Assembly: GCF_000367365.1 (NCBI RefSeq)
Contig: NZ_BARF01000013.1
Location: forward strand, 1 to 64,000
Origin: Streptomyces prunicolor NBRC 13075
GTDB lineage: Bacteria > Actinomycetota > Actinomycetes > Streptomycetales > Streptomycetaceae
Length of the DNA stretch: 64,000 bases
Direction: 5' to 3'
This document shows positions 42,975-52,035 of the stretch, in pieces. The notes under the pieces were generated by a model that saw nothing but the letters and a program-made list of their open reading frames with translations, did not search any database and had not been told where the DNA came from. Within the stretch, counting starts at the first letter, position 1. Each line of letters starts with the position of its first letter. The translations under genes were made by a program, and so were the position numbers.

Positions 42975-44657
42975 TCAGGCGGAGGCCTCGGCGCGGAGGT
43001 GGCGCAGCCGGTGCATGACCTCGTTGGCGCCGCGGCCGAAGTAGTCGTGCAGGAGCCGGTATTCGGCGTAGAGGCGGTCGTAGGCGGCCGCGCGTTCCGG
43101 GTCGGGCTGGTACACGGCCGGGCGGGCCTTGGCCATCGCGTGGGCGGCGGCCCGGATGTCGGGGTACACGCCGGCCGCGACCGCCGCGTGCATCGCCGCA
43201 CCCAGTGCGGGACCCTGCGCCGAGTCGATGACACCGAGGGGGAGGCGGGTCACGTCGGCGTAGATCTGCATCAGCAGCGGGTTCTTCATCAGGCCGCCCG
43301 CGACGATCAGTTCGCGCACCGGCACGCCGGACGTCTCGAACGCCTCGATGATGGTGCGGGTGCCGAAGGCGGTGGCCTCCAGCAGCGCCCGGTAGATCTC
43401 CTCGGGGCGGGTGGACAGGGTCAGGCCCACCACGACACCGCTGAGGTCGTGGTCGACGAGGACGCTGCGGTTGCCGCTCTGCCAGTCCAGCGCGATCAAC
43501 CCGTGCTGGCCCACCCGCTGTTGGGCGGCCAGCGCGGTGAGATGTTCGTGCGGGTCGCGGCCGAGCGCGGCGGCCTGTTCGGCGTACGACGCGGGGAAGG
43601 CGGTGCGCACGAACCAGCCGAAGATGTCGCCGACGCCGCTCTGCCCGGCCTCATAACCCCACAGGCCGGGCAGGATGCCGCCCTTAACCACCCCGCACAT
43701 GCCCGGCACTTCGGCCCACCGGTCGCTGCTCATCACATGACAGGTGGAGGTGCCCATGATGGCGACCATCCGGCCCGGTTCAACGGCGGTGGCCGCAGGG
43801 GCGGTGACGTGGGCGTCGACGTTCCCGACACACACGGCGATGCCCTCGGGCAGACCCGTCCACGAGGCCGCCTCCGCCGTCAGCCCACCGGCGCGGTCGC
43901 CGAGCTGGCCGATCGGCTGGTCCAGCTTGTCGGCCACGAAGCCGGCGAAGCCGGGGTTGAGCGCGGCCAGGTAGTCGGGGGAGGGGTAACTGCCGTCCTG
44001 GTACTGGCCCTTGTAACCGGCGGTGCACGCGTTGCGGACATACATGCCGGACAGCCGCCAGACGATCCAGTCGGCGGCCTCGGTCCAGCACTCGGTCAAC
44101 GCGTAGAGCTCGGGGTCCTCTTCGAGGAGTTGCAGGGCCTTGGCGAACTCCCACTCCGAGGAGATCTTCCCGCCGTACCGCTGCAGCCAGGGCTCCTTGC
44201 GGGCGGCGGCCAGGGCGGTGATGCGGTCGGCCTGGGCCTGCGCCGCGTGGTGACGCCAGAGCTTGACGTACGCGTGCGGGCGGCCGGCGAGGTCCGGGAG
44301 TTCGCACAGGGGCGTGCCGTCGGCGAGGACCGGGAGGACCGTGCACGCGGTGAAGTCCGTGCCGATACCGACGACCTGGTCCGGCCGGACACCCGAGCGG
44401 GCCAGCGCCTCGGGTACGGCGATACGCAGCACGTCGACGTAGTCCGAGGGGACCTGGAGCGCCCAGTCGGGCGGCAACGGCGTCCCGTCGGGCAGCGCCC
44501 GGTCGAGGACGGCATGGGTGTACGGGTGCTCGGCGGCGGCCAGTTCGGCGCCGTCAGCGACACGAACCACCACGGCCCGCCCGGACAACGTCCCGAAGTC
44601 GACTCCGATGACGAAGGTGTCGGGATGGGTGTGTTCGCTGTTCTCGGCGTTCACCAC
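42975..44657 (-). CDS. araB: L-ribulokinase
   Basis: 560 residues of the FGGY kinase family. The N-terminal phosphate motif is [43 protein letters not shown] and [15 protein letters not shown] are AraB-specific. The ATP motif [18 protein letters not shown] lies near residue 455. It phosphorylates L-ribulose. It is the first gene of an araB-araA-araD operon and is the only one of the three without a frameshift. It starts with GTG at 44657, with an AraB-like N-terminal arm rich in Glu/His. Confidence 0.94.
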   Translation of the reverse strand: MVNAENSEHTHPDTFVIGVDFGTLSGRAVVVRVADGAELAAAEHPYTHAVLDRALPDGTPLPPDWALQVPSDYVDVLRIAVPEALARSGVRPDQVVGIGTDFTACTVLPVLADGTPLCELPDLAGRPHAYVKLWRHHAAQAQADRITALAAARKEPWLQRYGGKISSEWEFAKALQLLEEDPELYALTECWTEAADWIVWRLSGMYVRNACTAGYKGQYQDGSYPSPDYLAALNPGFAGFVADKLDQPIGQLGDRAGGLTAEAASWTGLPEGIAVCVGNVDAHVTAPAATAVEPGRMVAIMGTSTCHVMSSDRWAEVPGMCGVVKGGILPGLWGYEAGQSGVGDIFGWFVRTAFPASYAEQAAALGRDPHEHLTALAAQQRVGQHGLIALDWQSGNRSVLVDHDLSGVVVGLTLSTRPEEIYRALLEATAFGTRTIIEAFETSGVPVRELIVAGGLMKNPLLMQIYADVTRLPLGVIDSAQGPALGAAMHAAVAAGVYPDIRAAAHAMAKARPAVYQPDPERAAAYDRLYAEYRLLHDYFGRGANEVMHRLRHLRAEASA

Positions 44658-44670
44658 CGGGCCACCCTTC

Positions 44671-44705
44671 TGTTCGATATTTCAGGCATTGTTCGACATG
44701 TCGAA
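44671..44705. promoter_or_regulatory. Putative araB operator
   Basis: TTCGACATGTCGAA (44692-44705) is a perfect 14-bp palindrome 35 bp upstream of araB. TGTTCGA occurs at 44671 and 44690, 19 bp apart, roughly two helical turns. A related TGTTCGAA lies upstream of the alpha-galactosidase gene (51929-51936, minus strand). Confidence 0.5.
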
Positions 44706-44738
44706 TGTAGTGGAGAATAAATCTCTGGGATGGAACCC

Positions 44739-44778
44739 CCGGTCGGGGCCCCGGCACAAGTGCCCGGGCCCCGACCGG
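44739..44778 (-). terminator. Strong terminator hairpin after the secreted glycosidase gene
   Basis: An 18-bp stem (44739-44756 with 44761-44778) with one mismatch and a CAAG loop begins 10 bp after the stop at 44788. It separates the glycosidase transcript from araB. Confidence 0.75.
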
Positions 44779-44787
44779 AGTCGGCGG

Positions 44788-47352
44788 TCAGCCGGAGACC
44801 GGCGCGACCGAGATGCGGTCGATGTTGGGTGCGTAGGCGCTCGCGTTGGCGAAGCTGATGGTGTTGGTGCCGGCCGTGAGGGTCACCGGGACGGGCAGGT
44901 CCCAGTAGCTGGACCAGCTGTAGTTGTTGCGGAACATGACGGTCTGCGCGGTGCCGCCGTTGATGGAGATCTGGGCCGCCCGAGAGACCACGTTGGTGTT
45001 GTAGTTCCCGGAGCCGGAGACCTGGTCGTTGGCGTAGCGGACGTTCATGACGTACCGCCCGGCACTGGCCGCCGTTACCTGGAAGGTGAGCGTGTTGGCC
45101 GAGCCGTTGCCGACATAGCCGACGTACTTGCCGCCCGAGGCCCAGCTGTCCGAGGTGGCGGCGGCTGTACCCGCGAGGGTCGCGCTCTCGGCCTCGTAGG
45201 CGGAGACGCCCGTGGTGTCACCGCTCGCGGCCACCCGCAGATCGCGCAGGGTCAGCGTGGTCGAGCCCGAAGTGGCCGCCGTGATGCGGTTGTTGCCCGC
45301 CGACAGATACAGCCGCGAACTCTTGTCGGTCAGCGTGCCGCTCGTGGAGGCCAGCGTGACGGCGGTCGCGCCGTCCAGGGTGAGGGTGCCCGACCCGTTG
45401 GAGGAGTAGTCGGTGTGCACGGTGTAGTAGCCGTCGGTCGGCGCGTAGACGTCGAAGGCGGCGGAGGTGCCCGAGGTCAGGGCCAGCGCACCGGCACCCG
45501 TCGTACCGGACGCGGTGTAGTTGTAGGTCGGCGAGCCGGTGATGTCCGCGTACGTGGCCGGGTACGAGGTGTCCGCCGTGGAGGCCGCGGTGAGGTCGAT
45601 CTTGTCGAGGGTGACTTCGTTCGTGCCCTTGGCCAGCGTGATCGTGTGCGTGCCCGCCGTCAGGGAGACCGAGGCGCTCGCCGTGGAGCGGTAGGTCCAG
45701 TTCAGGGTCGGTGTGTAGGTGACCGCCTGGGAGGAGCCGCCGTCGACCGTGAGGGTCTGGGTCGCCGGGCCGCTGGACAGTTTGCCGTAGAAGACGTTCA
45801 GGTTGTACGTGCCCGTGGTCGGCGCGTTGATGGTGAAGGCGACCTTGCTGTCCGACTGGTTCAGGCTGCCGACGTCCTTCGTGCCCGAAGTGGCGTACCC
45901 GTAGGCGTTGGTGACGCTGCCCTGGGTGTAGACGGTGCCGTCGGTGATGGTCGCGTTCTCGGCCTCGTACGACGCCGTCGCCGGGGTGCTCGCGGCGGTG
46001 GGTGTGCCGGTGCCGGCCGGGTTGACGACGATGCGGTAGGCCGACATCGGGTCGAGGCTGGTCAGCGGGACGGTGATGCTGCCGTCAGAAGCGACCGTGT
46101 ACGTGCTGCGGGCCAGCACGGTCGGCGCCGGGCCTGCACCCTCGTAACCGCTCCAAGCGGTGCGCTCCACCGAGACGTTGACGGTGCTGCCGAACGACGA
46201 CGGTACGTTCTTGATCACCGTGTTCGCCGAGCCGGAGGTGCCGCCGCCGAGGAGTACCTGGGCCTGCTTGCGGCCGGTGTCGAGGGATGCGATGGCCTGC
46301 AGTGTGTCGATGACGTTGGACTGCGGCGGGGTCACCTTGGTGGTCTGGCCGGTGAGGCCCGCGTACCAACGCAGCAGCCACCAGTCGCCGTTGGGGATGT
46401 TGGTCTGGCTGACGTTGCCGTCCAGGTTCCCCGCGATGTCCCAGTACGCCTGGTCGGCGTAGACCTTGTTCCGCTCGAACATGGACATCCACTGGACCAT
46501 CTGACCCGGCACCGAGAGGTCGCGGCGGTCGCCGTACTCGTTGATGTTGACCGGGCGGGGGCTGATGCCCGCGTTGGTCTCGATGGTGCGGTAGGCGGCC
46601 AGGTTGCCCTCGAAGTTGGAGAGGGAGGTCGGGTCCAGCTCGTGCCAAGTGGTCATGTCCGGAAGGACGTTGTTGGCCTTGGCCCACGGATAGAAGTCGC
46701 CCATCAGGCGGGCGTCGTAGTGCGTCTCGTTCGGGCCGGCGATCCGCGCGTTCGGGATGATCGAGCGGATCTTGTTGTAGACCGTCGTCCAGTCGCTCTC
46801 GAAGCTCGCGAGCGCACTCTGGTACGTGGCGGTGGCCGAACTGCCCAGCCCCGTATACCAGTTGCCGTCCGGCTCGTTGAACGGCACCCACACGAACGTG
46901 CTCGCGTCGGAGCGGGCCGCGACCTTGGTGACCATCGTGGTGACCTTGGTGAGGTAGTCGCTCAGACCGAGGTTCTCGTATGGCCACGAGGCGTAGATGT
47001 CCTGCATGTAGATGAGGTTGTCTCCGCCGCCACCGCGGGCGAACTCCGGCTGGACGACCAGCGCGTCACCGTTCGGGTGCTGGGTGCCGTCGGGCGCCTT
47101 CTGCGCAATGGACGTCATGTGCAGGGGAGTTACGAGGTTGTCGCCCGGAACTCCGTCGTCGCTGAGGCCGTACAGGGCGCCGTTGGCTCCGTGCATGACC
47201 GCGCCGGTGGTGGTGCCGAGGTCGACGCTCAGCGTCGGGGTGGCCGCCTGCGCGGCGGGGACGGTCAGCGCCGTGCCCAGGAGGGCGGCGGTCACCACGG
47301 TCACGCCCATGAGGGCGCGAACGGAACGGGATCTACGGGGTGTTCGAGGCAT
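44788..47352 (-). CDS. Secreted modular glycoside hydrolase with carbohydrate-binding modules
   Basis: 854 residues. A twin-basic signal peptide ends at VPAAQA. Residues 40-440 form a clan-A-like (beta/alpha)8 domain: WVPFNEPDGNWY (acid/base candidate Glu160) and VNINEYGDRRD (nucleophile candidate Glu272), as in GH39/GH30-type retaining enzymes. Residues about 465-590 and 715-853 each start with ASYEAENATI or SAYEAESATL and look like CBM35/CBM6 modules. A shorter sandwich-like stretch lies between. It probably releases arabinose-containing sugars from plant polymers outside the cell, judging by the araBAD and ABC genes around it. Exact family needs a profile search. Confidence 0.8.
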   Translation of the reverse strand: MPRTPRRSRSVRALMGVTVVTAALLGTALTVPAAQAATPTLSVDLGTTTGAVMHGANGALYGLSDDGVPGDNLVTPLHMTSIAQKAPDGTQHPNGDALVVQPEFARGGGGDNLIYMQDIYASWPYENLGLSDYLTKVTTMVTKVAARSDASTFVWVPFNEPDGNWYTGLGSSATATYQSALASFESDWTTVYNKIRSIIPNARIAGPNETHYDARLMGDFYPWAKANNVLPDMTTWHELDPTSLSNFEGNLAAYRTIETNAGISPRPVNINEYGDRRDLSVPGQMVQWMSMFERNKVYADQAYWDIAGNLDGNVSQTNIPNGDWWLLRWYAGLTGQTTKVTPPQSNVIDTLQAIASLDTGRKQAQVLLGGGTSGSANTVIKNVPSSFGSTVNVSVERTAWSGYEGAGPAPTVLARSTYTVASDGSITVPLTSLDPMSAYRIVVNPAGTGTPTAASTPATASYEAENATITDGTVYTQGSVTNAYGYATSGTKDVGSLNQSDSKVAFTINAPTTGTYNLNVFYGKLSSGPATQTLTVDGGSSQAVTYTPTLNWTYRSTASASVSLTAGTHTITLAKGTNEVTLDKIDLTAASTADTSYPATYADITGSPTYNYTASGTTGAGALALTSGTSAAFDVYAPTDGYYTVHTDYSSNGSGTLTLDGATAVTLASTSGTLTDKSSRLYLSAGNNRITAATSGSTTLTLRDLRVAASGDTTGVSAYEAESATLAGTAAATSDSWASGGKYVGYVGNGSANTLTFQVTAASAGRYVMNVRYANDQVSGSGNYNTNVVSRAAQISINGGTAQTVMFRNNYSWSSYWDLPVPVTLTAGTNTISFANASAYAPNIDRISVAPVSG

Positions 47353-47364
47353 GGCTGTCCTCCT

Positions 47365-47386
47365 CCTCCCGCAGCGTTGCGGGAGG
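47365..47386 (-). terminator. Intercistronic hairpin between permease and glycosidase genes
   Basis: CCTCCCGCA (47365-47373) pairs perfectly with TGCGGGAGG (47378-47386) around a four-base loop. On the minus strand its 3' arm lies directly before the AGGAGGACAGCC ribosome site of the glycosidase. It may attenuate, stabilise or process the operon message. Confidence 0.55.
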
Positions 47387-47448
47387 CTGTCGGGTACTTC
47401 GGGGGTGACCGGGGCGGCTCAACAGGCCGAACCCCGGGGCTGCTTGGC

Positions 47449-48303
47449 CTACTTGACGGCGCCGCTCGTGATGCCGGAGACGATGCGGCGCTGCGCTATG
47501 ACGAAGACGAGGACCATGGGGAGGCTCATCATCACGACGTAGGCGAAGATCAGGTGCCAGTTGTTGAGGTACAGCTGGGCGTTGGCGACCTGGTAGAGGT
47601 TGAGCGGCAGGGTGGCCTTGTCGCCGCCGCCGAGGACGAAGAAGGCGTAGAAGATGTCGCTCCAGGCGTAGAGCATCACCATGATCGTCGCGGTGGCGAT
47701 GACCGGGCGCAGGAGCGGCAGGATGATGCGGAAGAAGACCCGGATCGGGCCCGCGCCGTCCATGCGGGCGGCCTCCTCCAGCTCCTCGGGGAGGGCTCGG
47801 ATGAACCCCGTCATGAAGAAGATCGAGGTGGACAGGTACATCCCGGCGTAGACACCGATCATGCCGGGTCGGGTGCCGGCCAGGCCGAGTTGGCGCAGTT
47901 CCATGACGATGGTGATCACGGCGGGCGGGAGCAGCAGGCCGCTGATGCTCAGCGCGTACAGGGTGTTGACCAGGCGGCCCTTGCGGCGGGCGAACACCCA
48001 GGCGGCGCCCGCTCCGAGGAGCAGCACGAGGACGACGGACGGGGCGACGACCAGGAGGCTGTTGACGAAGCCCTGGACGATCTTGCCCTCGTCGAAGCTC
48101 TGCTTGTAGTTCGCGGCGGCCTGGACGTGGTGGGGCAGGGACAGGTTGGGCTTGATCGCCTCGGACTGCGGTTTGAACGAGGTGACCGCGACCAGCCAGA
48201 GCGGGATGCCGATGGTGACGCCGGCGACGATCAGGACGACGAGCGGCTGGATCCAGCGCAGCGGGCGCCGGTGCGCGGGGGCGAACGCGGTAGCGGTGGT
48301 CAC
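47449..48303 (-). CDS. Arabinoside ABC transporter permease (MalG-like)
   Basis: 284 residues with six membrane helices. The EAA loop is ELEEAARMDGAGPIRVFFRI. GTG 48303 overlaps the upstream permease stop (GTGA). It works with the gene at 48300-49265 and the binding protein at 49341-50659 as a CUT1 importer without its own ATPase. The genomic context suggests uptake of arabinose or arabino-oligosaccharides. Confidence 0.91.
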   Translation of the reverse strand: MTTATAFAPAHRRPLRWIQPLVVLIVAGVTIGIPLWLVAVTSFKPQSEAIKPNLSLPHHVQAAANYKQSFDEGKIVQGFVNSLLVVAPSVVLVLLLGAGAAWVFARRKGRLVNTLYALSISGLLLPPAVITIVMELRQLGLAGTRPGMIGVYAGMYLSTSIFFMTGFIRALPEELEEAARMDGAGPIRVFFRIILPLLRPVIATATIMVMLYAWSDIFYAFFVLGGGDKATLPLNLYQVANAQLYLNNWHLIFAYVVMMSLPMVLVFVIAQRRIVSGITSGAVK

Positions 48304-49265
48304 TGGTTGTTCTCCCTGCGGCGCAGGCCGACGATGACGGGCACGGCGAGGACGACGACGATGAGGAAGAGCACCAGGCTCATCGCGGACGCCTGCGCGT
48401 ACAGGCCCTGGCCGAAGATGCGGAACATGTAGATGTTGAAGACCTCGGTCTCGCCGCCGGGACCGCCTCCGGTGGTCGCCTGCACGATGTCGAAGGTGTT
48501 CATGGAACCGATCAGCGCGGTCGTCACATTGAAGGTGACGGCGGGCGCGAGCAGCGGGAACCTGACCGACCAGAAAGTGCGCCACCAGCCGGCCCCGTCG
48601 ATCCGGGCCGCCTCCAGCACATCACCGGGCATGCTCTTCAGGCCCGCCAAGTAGATCAGCATGGCCAGGCCCATCCACTTCCAGCCGTGGATGAGGGTCA
48701 CCACCACCAGCGTCCAGGTGGTCGAGCCGAGCCAGGGGGTGTCGACATGGTGTCCCGCGAGCGAGGACAGCACGCTGTTGAGCGCTCCGTCCTGGGCGAG
48801 CAGGGCGCGGAAGATGTAGCCGACGGCGAGCGCGGAGATCAGTACCGGGAGGAAGAAGACCGCGCGGAAGAAGCGGTTGAAGCGGGTGTCGCGCTCCAGC
48901 AGCAGGGCCAGGGCGAGACCGAAGCCGTTCTGGAAGACGGCCACGAGGACCGCGTACTCCAGGGTGATGCGGATGTCACGGGCCATCGACCCGTCGTGCA
49001 GGATGGTGCTGAAGTTCGACAGTCCCACGAAGCCGATCTGCGAGTGGAACGCCGACCAATCGGTGAACGGGTAGACGAAGTTCAGTAGATTCGGCAGCAG
49101 GAAGAACACGCCGAACACGGCGAGCGCGGGCAGAGCGAACCACCACGGCTGGTTGGCCTTGCCGCGGAGCCGGTCGCGCCGGGACGGCCGGACCCGGGCT
49201 TCGTCCTGTTCCCGGCTCTTCGCGCGCGTGGCGTCGAGAGCGTCCATCGTGGCGGTGTCCACCAC
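48300..49265 (-). CDS. Arabinoside ABC transporter permease (MalF-like)
   Basis: 321 residues with six membrane helices after a basic arm (RPSRRDRLRGKANQPWW). The coupling motif is DVLEAARIDGAGWWRTFW, and TTGGGPGGETEVFNIYMF is typical of CUT1 permeases. The GTG at 49265 is chosen because GGAGG lies seven bases upstream; the adjacent GTG at 49262 is possible. It lies between the binding-protein gene and the MalG-like gene. Confidence 0.91.
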   Translation of the reverse strand: MVDTATMDALDATRAKSREQDEARVRPSRRDRLRGKANQPWWFALPALAVFGVFFLLPNLLNFVYPFTDWSAFHSQIGFVGLSNFSTILHDGSMARDIRITLEYAVLVAVFQNGFGLALALLLERDTRFNRFFRAVFFLPVLISALAVGYIFRALLAQDGALNSVLSSLAGHHVDTPWLGSTTWTLVVVTLIHGWKWMGLAMLIYLAGLKSMPGDVLEAARIDGAGWWRTFWSVRFPLLAPAVTFNVTTALIGSMNTFDIVQATTGGGPGGETEVFNIYMFRIFGQGLYAQASAMSLVLFLIVVVLAVPVIVGLRRRENNQ

Positions 49266-49340
49266 TTTCTTACCTCCGGTACGGTCCCCGGGCACGCCGC
49301 CGACGGCGGCCCGGGGGCGGGCTGGGCTCAGGGGCGCCGG

Positions 49341-50659
49341 TCAGAAACCGGAGACGCCGCGCGCCTCGAGGACCTGCTTGAACTGGTCCTCGGCAGCCTG
49401 GGCGACCTGGAGCGGGGTCTTCTTGCCGTAGATCATGTCGGCGAGCGCGAGGTGCAGGTCCGGGGCGGTGAGCGCCTTGACCTGGAAGACGCCCTGGGCG
49501 CTGGAGAGGGCCTTGGCCTGGGCGATCGCGGTCTGCGGCAGACCGTCGGGGTTGGCCACCGAAGGCTCCACCGACACCAGCTTGTTGGCCTTGATGTAGG
49601 CCGGGTAGTCCGGGCCGAGCCAGAAGGACATGAACTGCCGGGCCGCGTTCTGCCGCTTGGTGTCACCGGTGTTGAAGGCGACGACACCGTTCGTCTGGTC
49701 CGGCGAGTACTCGGCCTTGGCGGAGCTGTTGGCGATCGGGAACCAGCCGAGCTTCTTGTCCATCTCCGCCGTGCTGGAGGTGGCCTGGATCTCGGACTGG
49801 AGCGCGGTGACGTTCACGGCCATCGCGGCGGTGCCGTCCATGATCGCCTTGCCCTGGTCGACGAACGTGGCCGTCTTGTAGTTCTTCTGCGCCAGACCGC
49901 CGTCGAGGACCTTCGTCTTGTACTTGGTGATCGCGGCGACGATGGTCTTGTTGGTCCAACTGTCCTTGTTCTTGTTGAGGTTGTGCCAGAAGGACTGCGG
50001 CAGATCCGTCATCTGCACCTGCACCTGCCACTGCAACGGCCACTTGTCGCCGCCGACCTCGAAGAACGGCGCGACGCCCGAGACCTTCGACTTGATCTTC
50101 GCGGCGTCGGCGAGCAGCTCGTCGTAGCTGCTCGGCAGGGTGGTGATGCCGGCCTTCGCGAAGACGTCCTTGTTGTAGTAGACGCCGAGGACCGCGGGGC
50201 TGGTGACGATGGCCGCGTAGCGGTGACCGTCGACCTGGCCGAGGGTCTTCTCCGTGGTGCCGAGCTTGGCGACCCAGTCCTCGTTGTCCAGGATCAGCAG
50301 GTTCTTGGCCGGCTGCACGAACGGCAGGGTGCTGCCCGTGGGCTGCCAGAACATCAGGTCCGGCTTGACGCCCGAGGCGAGCTTGGTCGGGACGTTCGAC
50401 TCGTACGGGTCCGGTATGACCTCGGTGCTGATCTTGGCGCCGGTGGCCTTCTCGAACGGAACGCCTCGATGGCCTGCTTGGGCTCCGAGACGCTGTTCTG
50501 GGCGACCCACATGGTGAGCTTGACGCCCTTGAGGGAGGCGGTCGGGTTGACCGAACCCTCGGGCGCGGCGGCCGTGGTGGCACCCGTGCTGTCACTGCAC
50601 GCGGTCGCGGTCAGCCCGAGGACACAGGCGGTGGCAAGGACGGAGACGGCTCTTCTCAT
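49341..50659 (-). pseudogene. Sugar-binding lipoprotein of the arabinoside ABC transporter, frameshifted
   Basis: From ATG 50659 the first 65 residues give a lipoprotein signal (lipobox LTATACSDS) and the mature start VKLTMWVAQNSVSEPKQAIEAF. The frame is lost near 50455-50466. The remainder resumes as FEKATGAKISTEVIPDPYE in another frame and is intact to 49341 (LEARGVSGF). One missing base restores about 439 residues, the normal family length. It is either inactivated or affected by a sequence error. If functional it would bind the imported pentose or oligosaccharide. Confidence 0.87.
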
Positions 50660-50801
50660 GTCGGATCCCTGTTCGTACGCGGAAGGGAGGAAGGCAGGGC
50701 GGTGCTGCGGAGTTGTGCGACGGCTGCGGGGAGGGCGGCCGACGGATACGGCGAGCGCGGCGGACGTAACGGATGGGGCGACGGCGGACCTCCGGTCCGG
50801 C

Positions 50802-51869
50802 TCACGCGTCCCGTGGCCCCGAGCTCTCCCGGAGAATGAGGGTGGGTTCGGCCGGTACCGGCGCCGATTCCTGCTGATCGGTGTCGAGTTGGGCGCGCAG
50901 CAGCCCGAACGCGGCGCGGCCAAGACCGTGGAAGTCCATGCGGACGGTGGTGAGGGACGGGGTGACGAATGCGGAGTGCGGGGCGTCGTCGAAGCCGATG
51001 ACGCTGACGTCCTCCGGGACCCGCCGGCCCGCGTGATGCAGGGCCCGCAGTACACCCAGCGCCAGGTCGTCGTTGCCGCACAGGATCGCGGTGACGTCCT
51101 TGTTCCGGGCGAGCTTCTTCCCCGCCTCGTAGCCGGCCTGGGCGTCCCAGCCCTTGCCCGACGTCGGGGGAGGGGTGACGCCGGCCGCTTCCAGGGCCTG
51201 GCGCCAGCCCTCGGCGCGCGGTGCCAGGCGGCGGGTTCCGGTCGAGGCGGGGATCGCCACGTAGTGGACGGTCTCGTGCCCGAGTGACAGCAGGTGCTCG
51301 GTGGCGGCCCGGGCCGCCTCACGGTCGTCGGCCCACACCGCGGGACGGCTCGGTGTCCGGCCCGGCCGTGGCGCCTCCACCAGCGCCGCGCACGGCACAT
51401 GCGCCGGTACGCGGTCCAGGGCCGCGGCACCGATCGCGTCGAAGCCGATGACCACCACGCCGCCACCGGTGTCGGCGGCCGCGGCGATCGTGCGGTCCAG
51501 GTCGTCCTCCGGGGTCACGACCCGTACGCCGAGCGCGTATCCGGCGGCGCGGGACGCCTCCTCCAGGCCCTGCAGGGTGGCCGCATAGCCGTAGAGGACG
51601 GTGTTCGACGTGATGACCGTGACCGAGCGGGTGACCCCGCTGGCCAGGGCGAACGCGGTGGCGTTGCGTCGGAAGCCGAGGGTCTGGATGGCGGCGTCGA
51701 CGCGCTTTCGGGTCTCCTCCTTGACGTTCGGGTGGCCGTTGATGACCCGCGAAACGGTCTGGTAGGAGACGCCTGCGGCAGCCGCGACGTCGCGGATACT
51801 GGCGGCTTTCTGCGGCCCCTGAGGGGGGTCGCCGTGGCCGCCGAAGCTTGTGTGACCGGTCACATCCAT
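50802..51869 (-). CDS. LacI-family regulator of the arabinoside/galactoside locus
   Basis: 355 residues. The helix-turn-helix ASIRDVAAAAGVSYQTVSRV and hinge NATAFALASGVTRSV are followed by the ligand domain with AILCGNDDLALGVLRAL and DVSVIGFDDAPHSAFVTPSLTTVRMD. Two TGTGA-type palindromes overlap its start and upstream region. It lies between the ABC operon (same strand, 142 bp downstream) and the divergent alpha-galactosidase, and probably controls one or both. Confidence 0.92.
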   Translation of the reverse strand: MDVTGHTSFGGHGDPPQGPQKAASIRDVAAAAGVSYQTVSRVINGHPNVKEETRKRVDAAIQTLGFRRNATAFALASGVTRSVTVITSNTVLYGYAATLQGLEEASRAAGYALGVRVVTPEDDLDRTIAAAADTGGGVVVIGFDAIGAAALDRVPAHVPCAALVEAPRPGRTPSRPAVWADDREAARAATEHLLSLGHETVHYVAIPASTGTRRLAPRAEGWRQALEAAGVTPPPTSGKGWDAQAGYEAGKKLARNKDVTAILCGNDDLALGVLRALHHAGRRVPEDVSVIGFDDAPHSAFVTPSLTTVRMDFHGLGRAAFGLLRAQLDTDQQESAPVPAEPTLILRESSGPRDA

Positions 51870-51892
51870 GCGAGGATTGTGAGCGGTCACAA
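51851..51892. promoter_or_regulatory. Two LacI-type operators at the regulator start
   Basis: TGTGACCGGTCACA (51851-51864) is a perfect palindrome inside the first codons. TTGTGAGCGGTCACAA (51877-51892) is a near-perfect one just upstream. Centres are 27 bp apart. Both fit a TGTGANCGGTCACA consensus, close to the lac operator half-site, and suggest autorepression and control of the divergent gene at 52036. Confidence 0.6.
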
Positions 51893-52035
51893 CGTGGGCG
51901 TCAAGAGACCGTAACTGGGGATTTACCTTTCGAACACGCCGACCGGAGCGGGGAGATCCCGCCCGGCGAGTGAGAAGCCCCAGTTCAGCGCCTGTACGAG
52001 AGCCGCAGGACCGAACTGTCCCAGAAGGGGAAATT

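Noticed and set aside
44518..48432. Very long open frame on the plus strand across araB, glycosidase and permease genes
   Set aside because: It is antisense to well-supported genes with clear motifs, has no recognisable domains and is Gly/Arg/Val-rich. Such shadow frames are normal in high-GC DNA.
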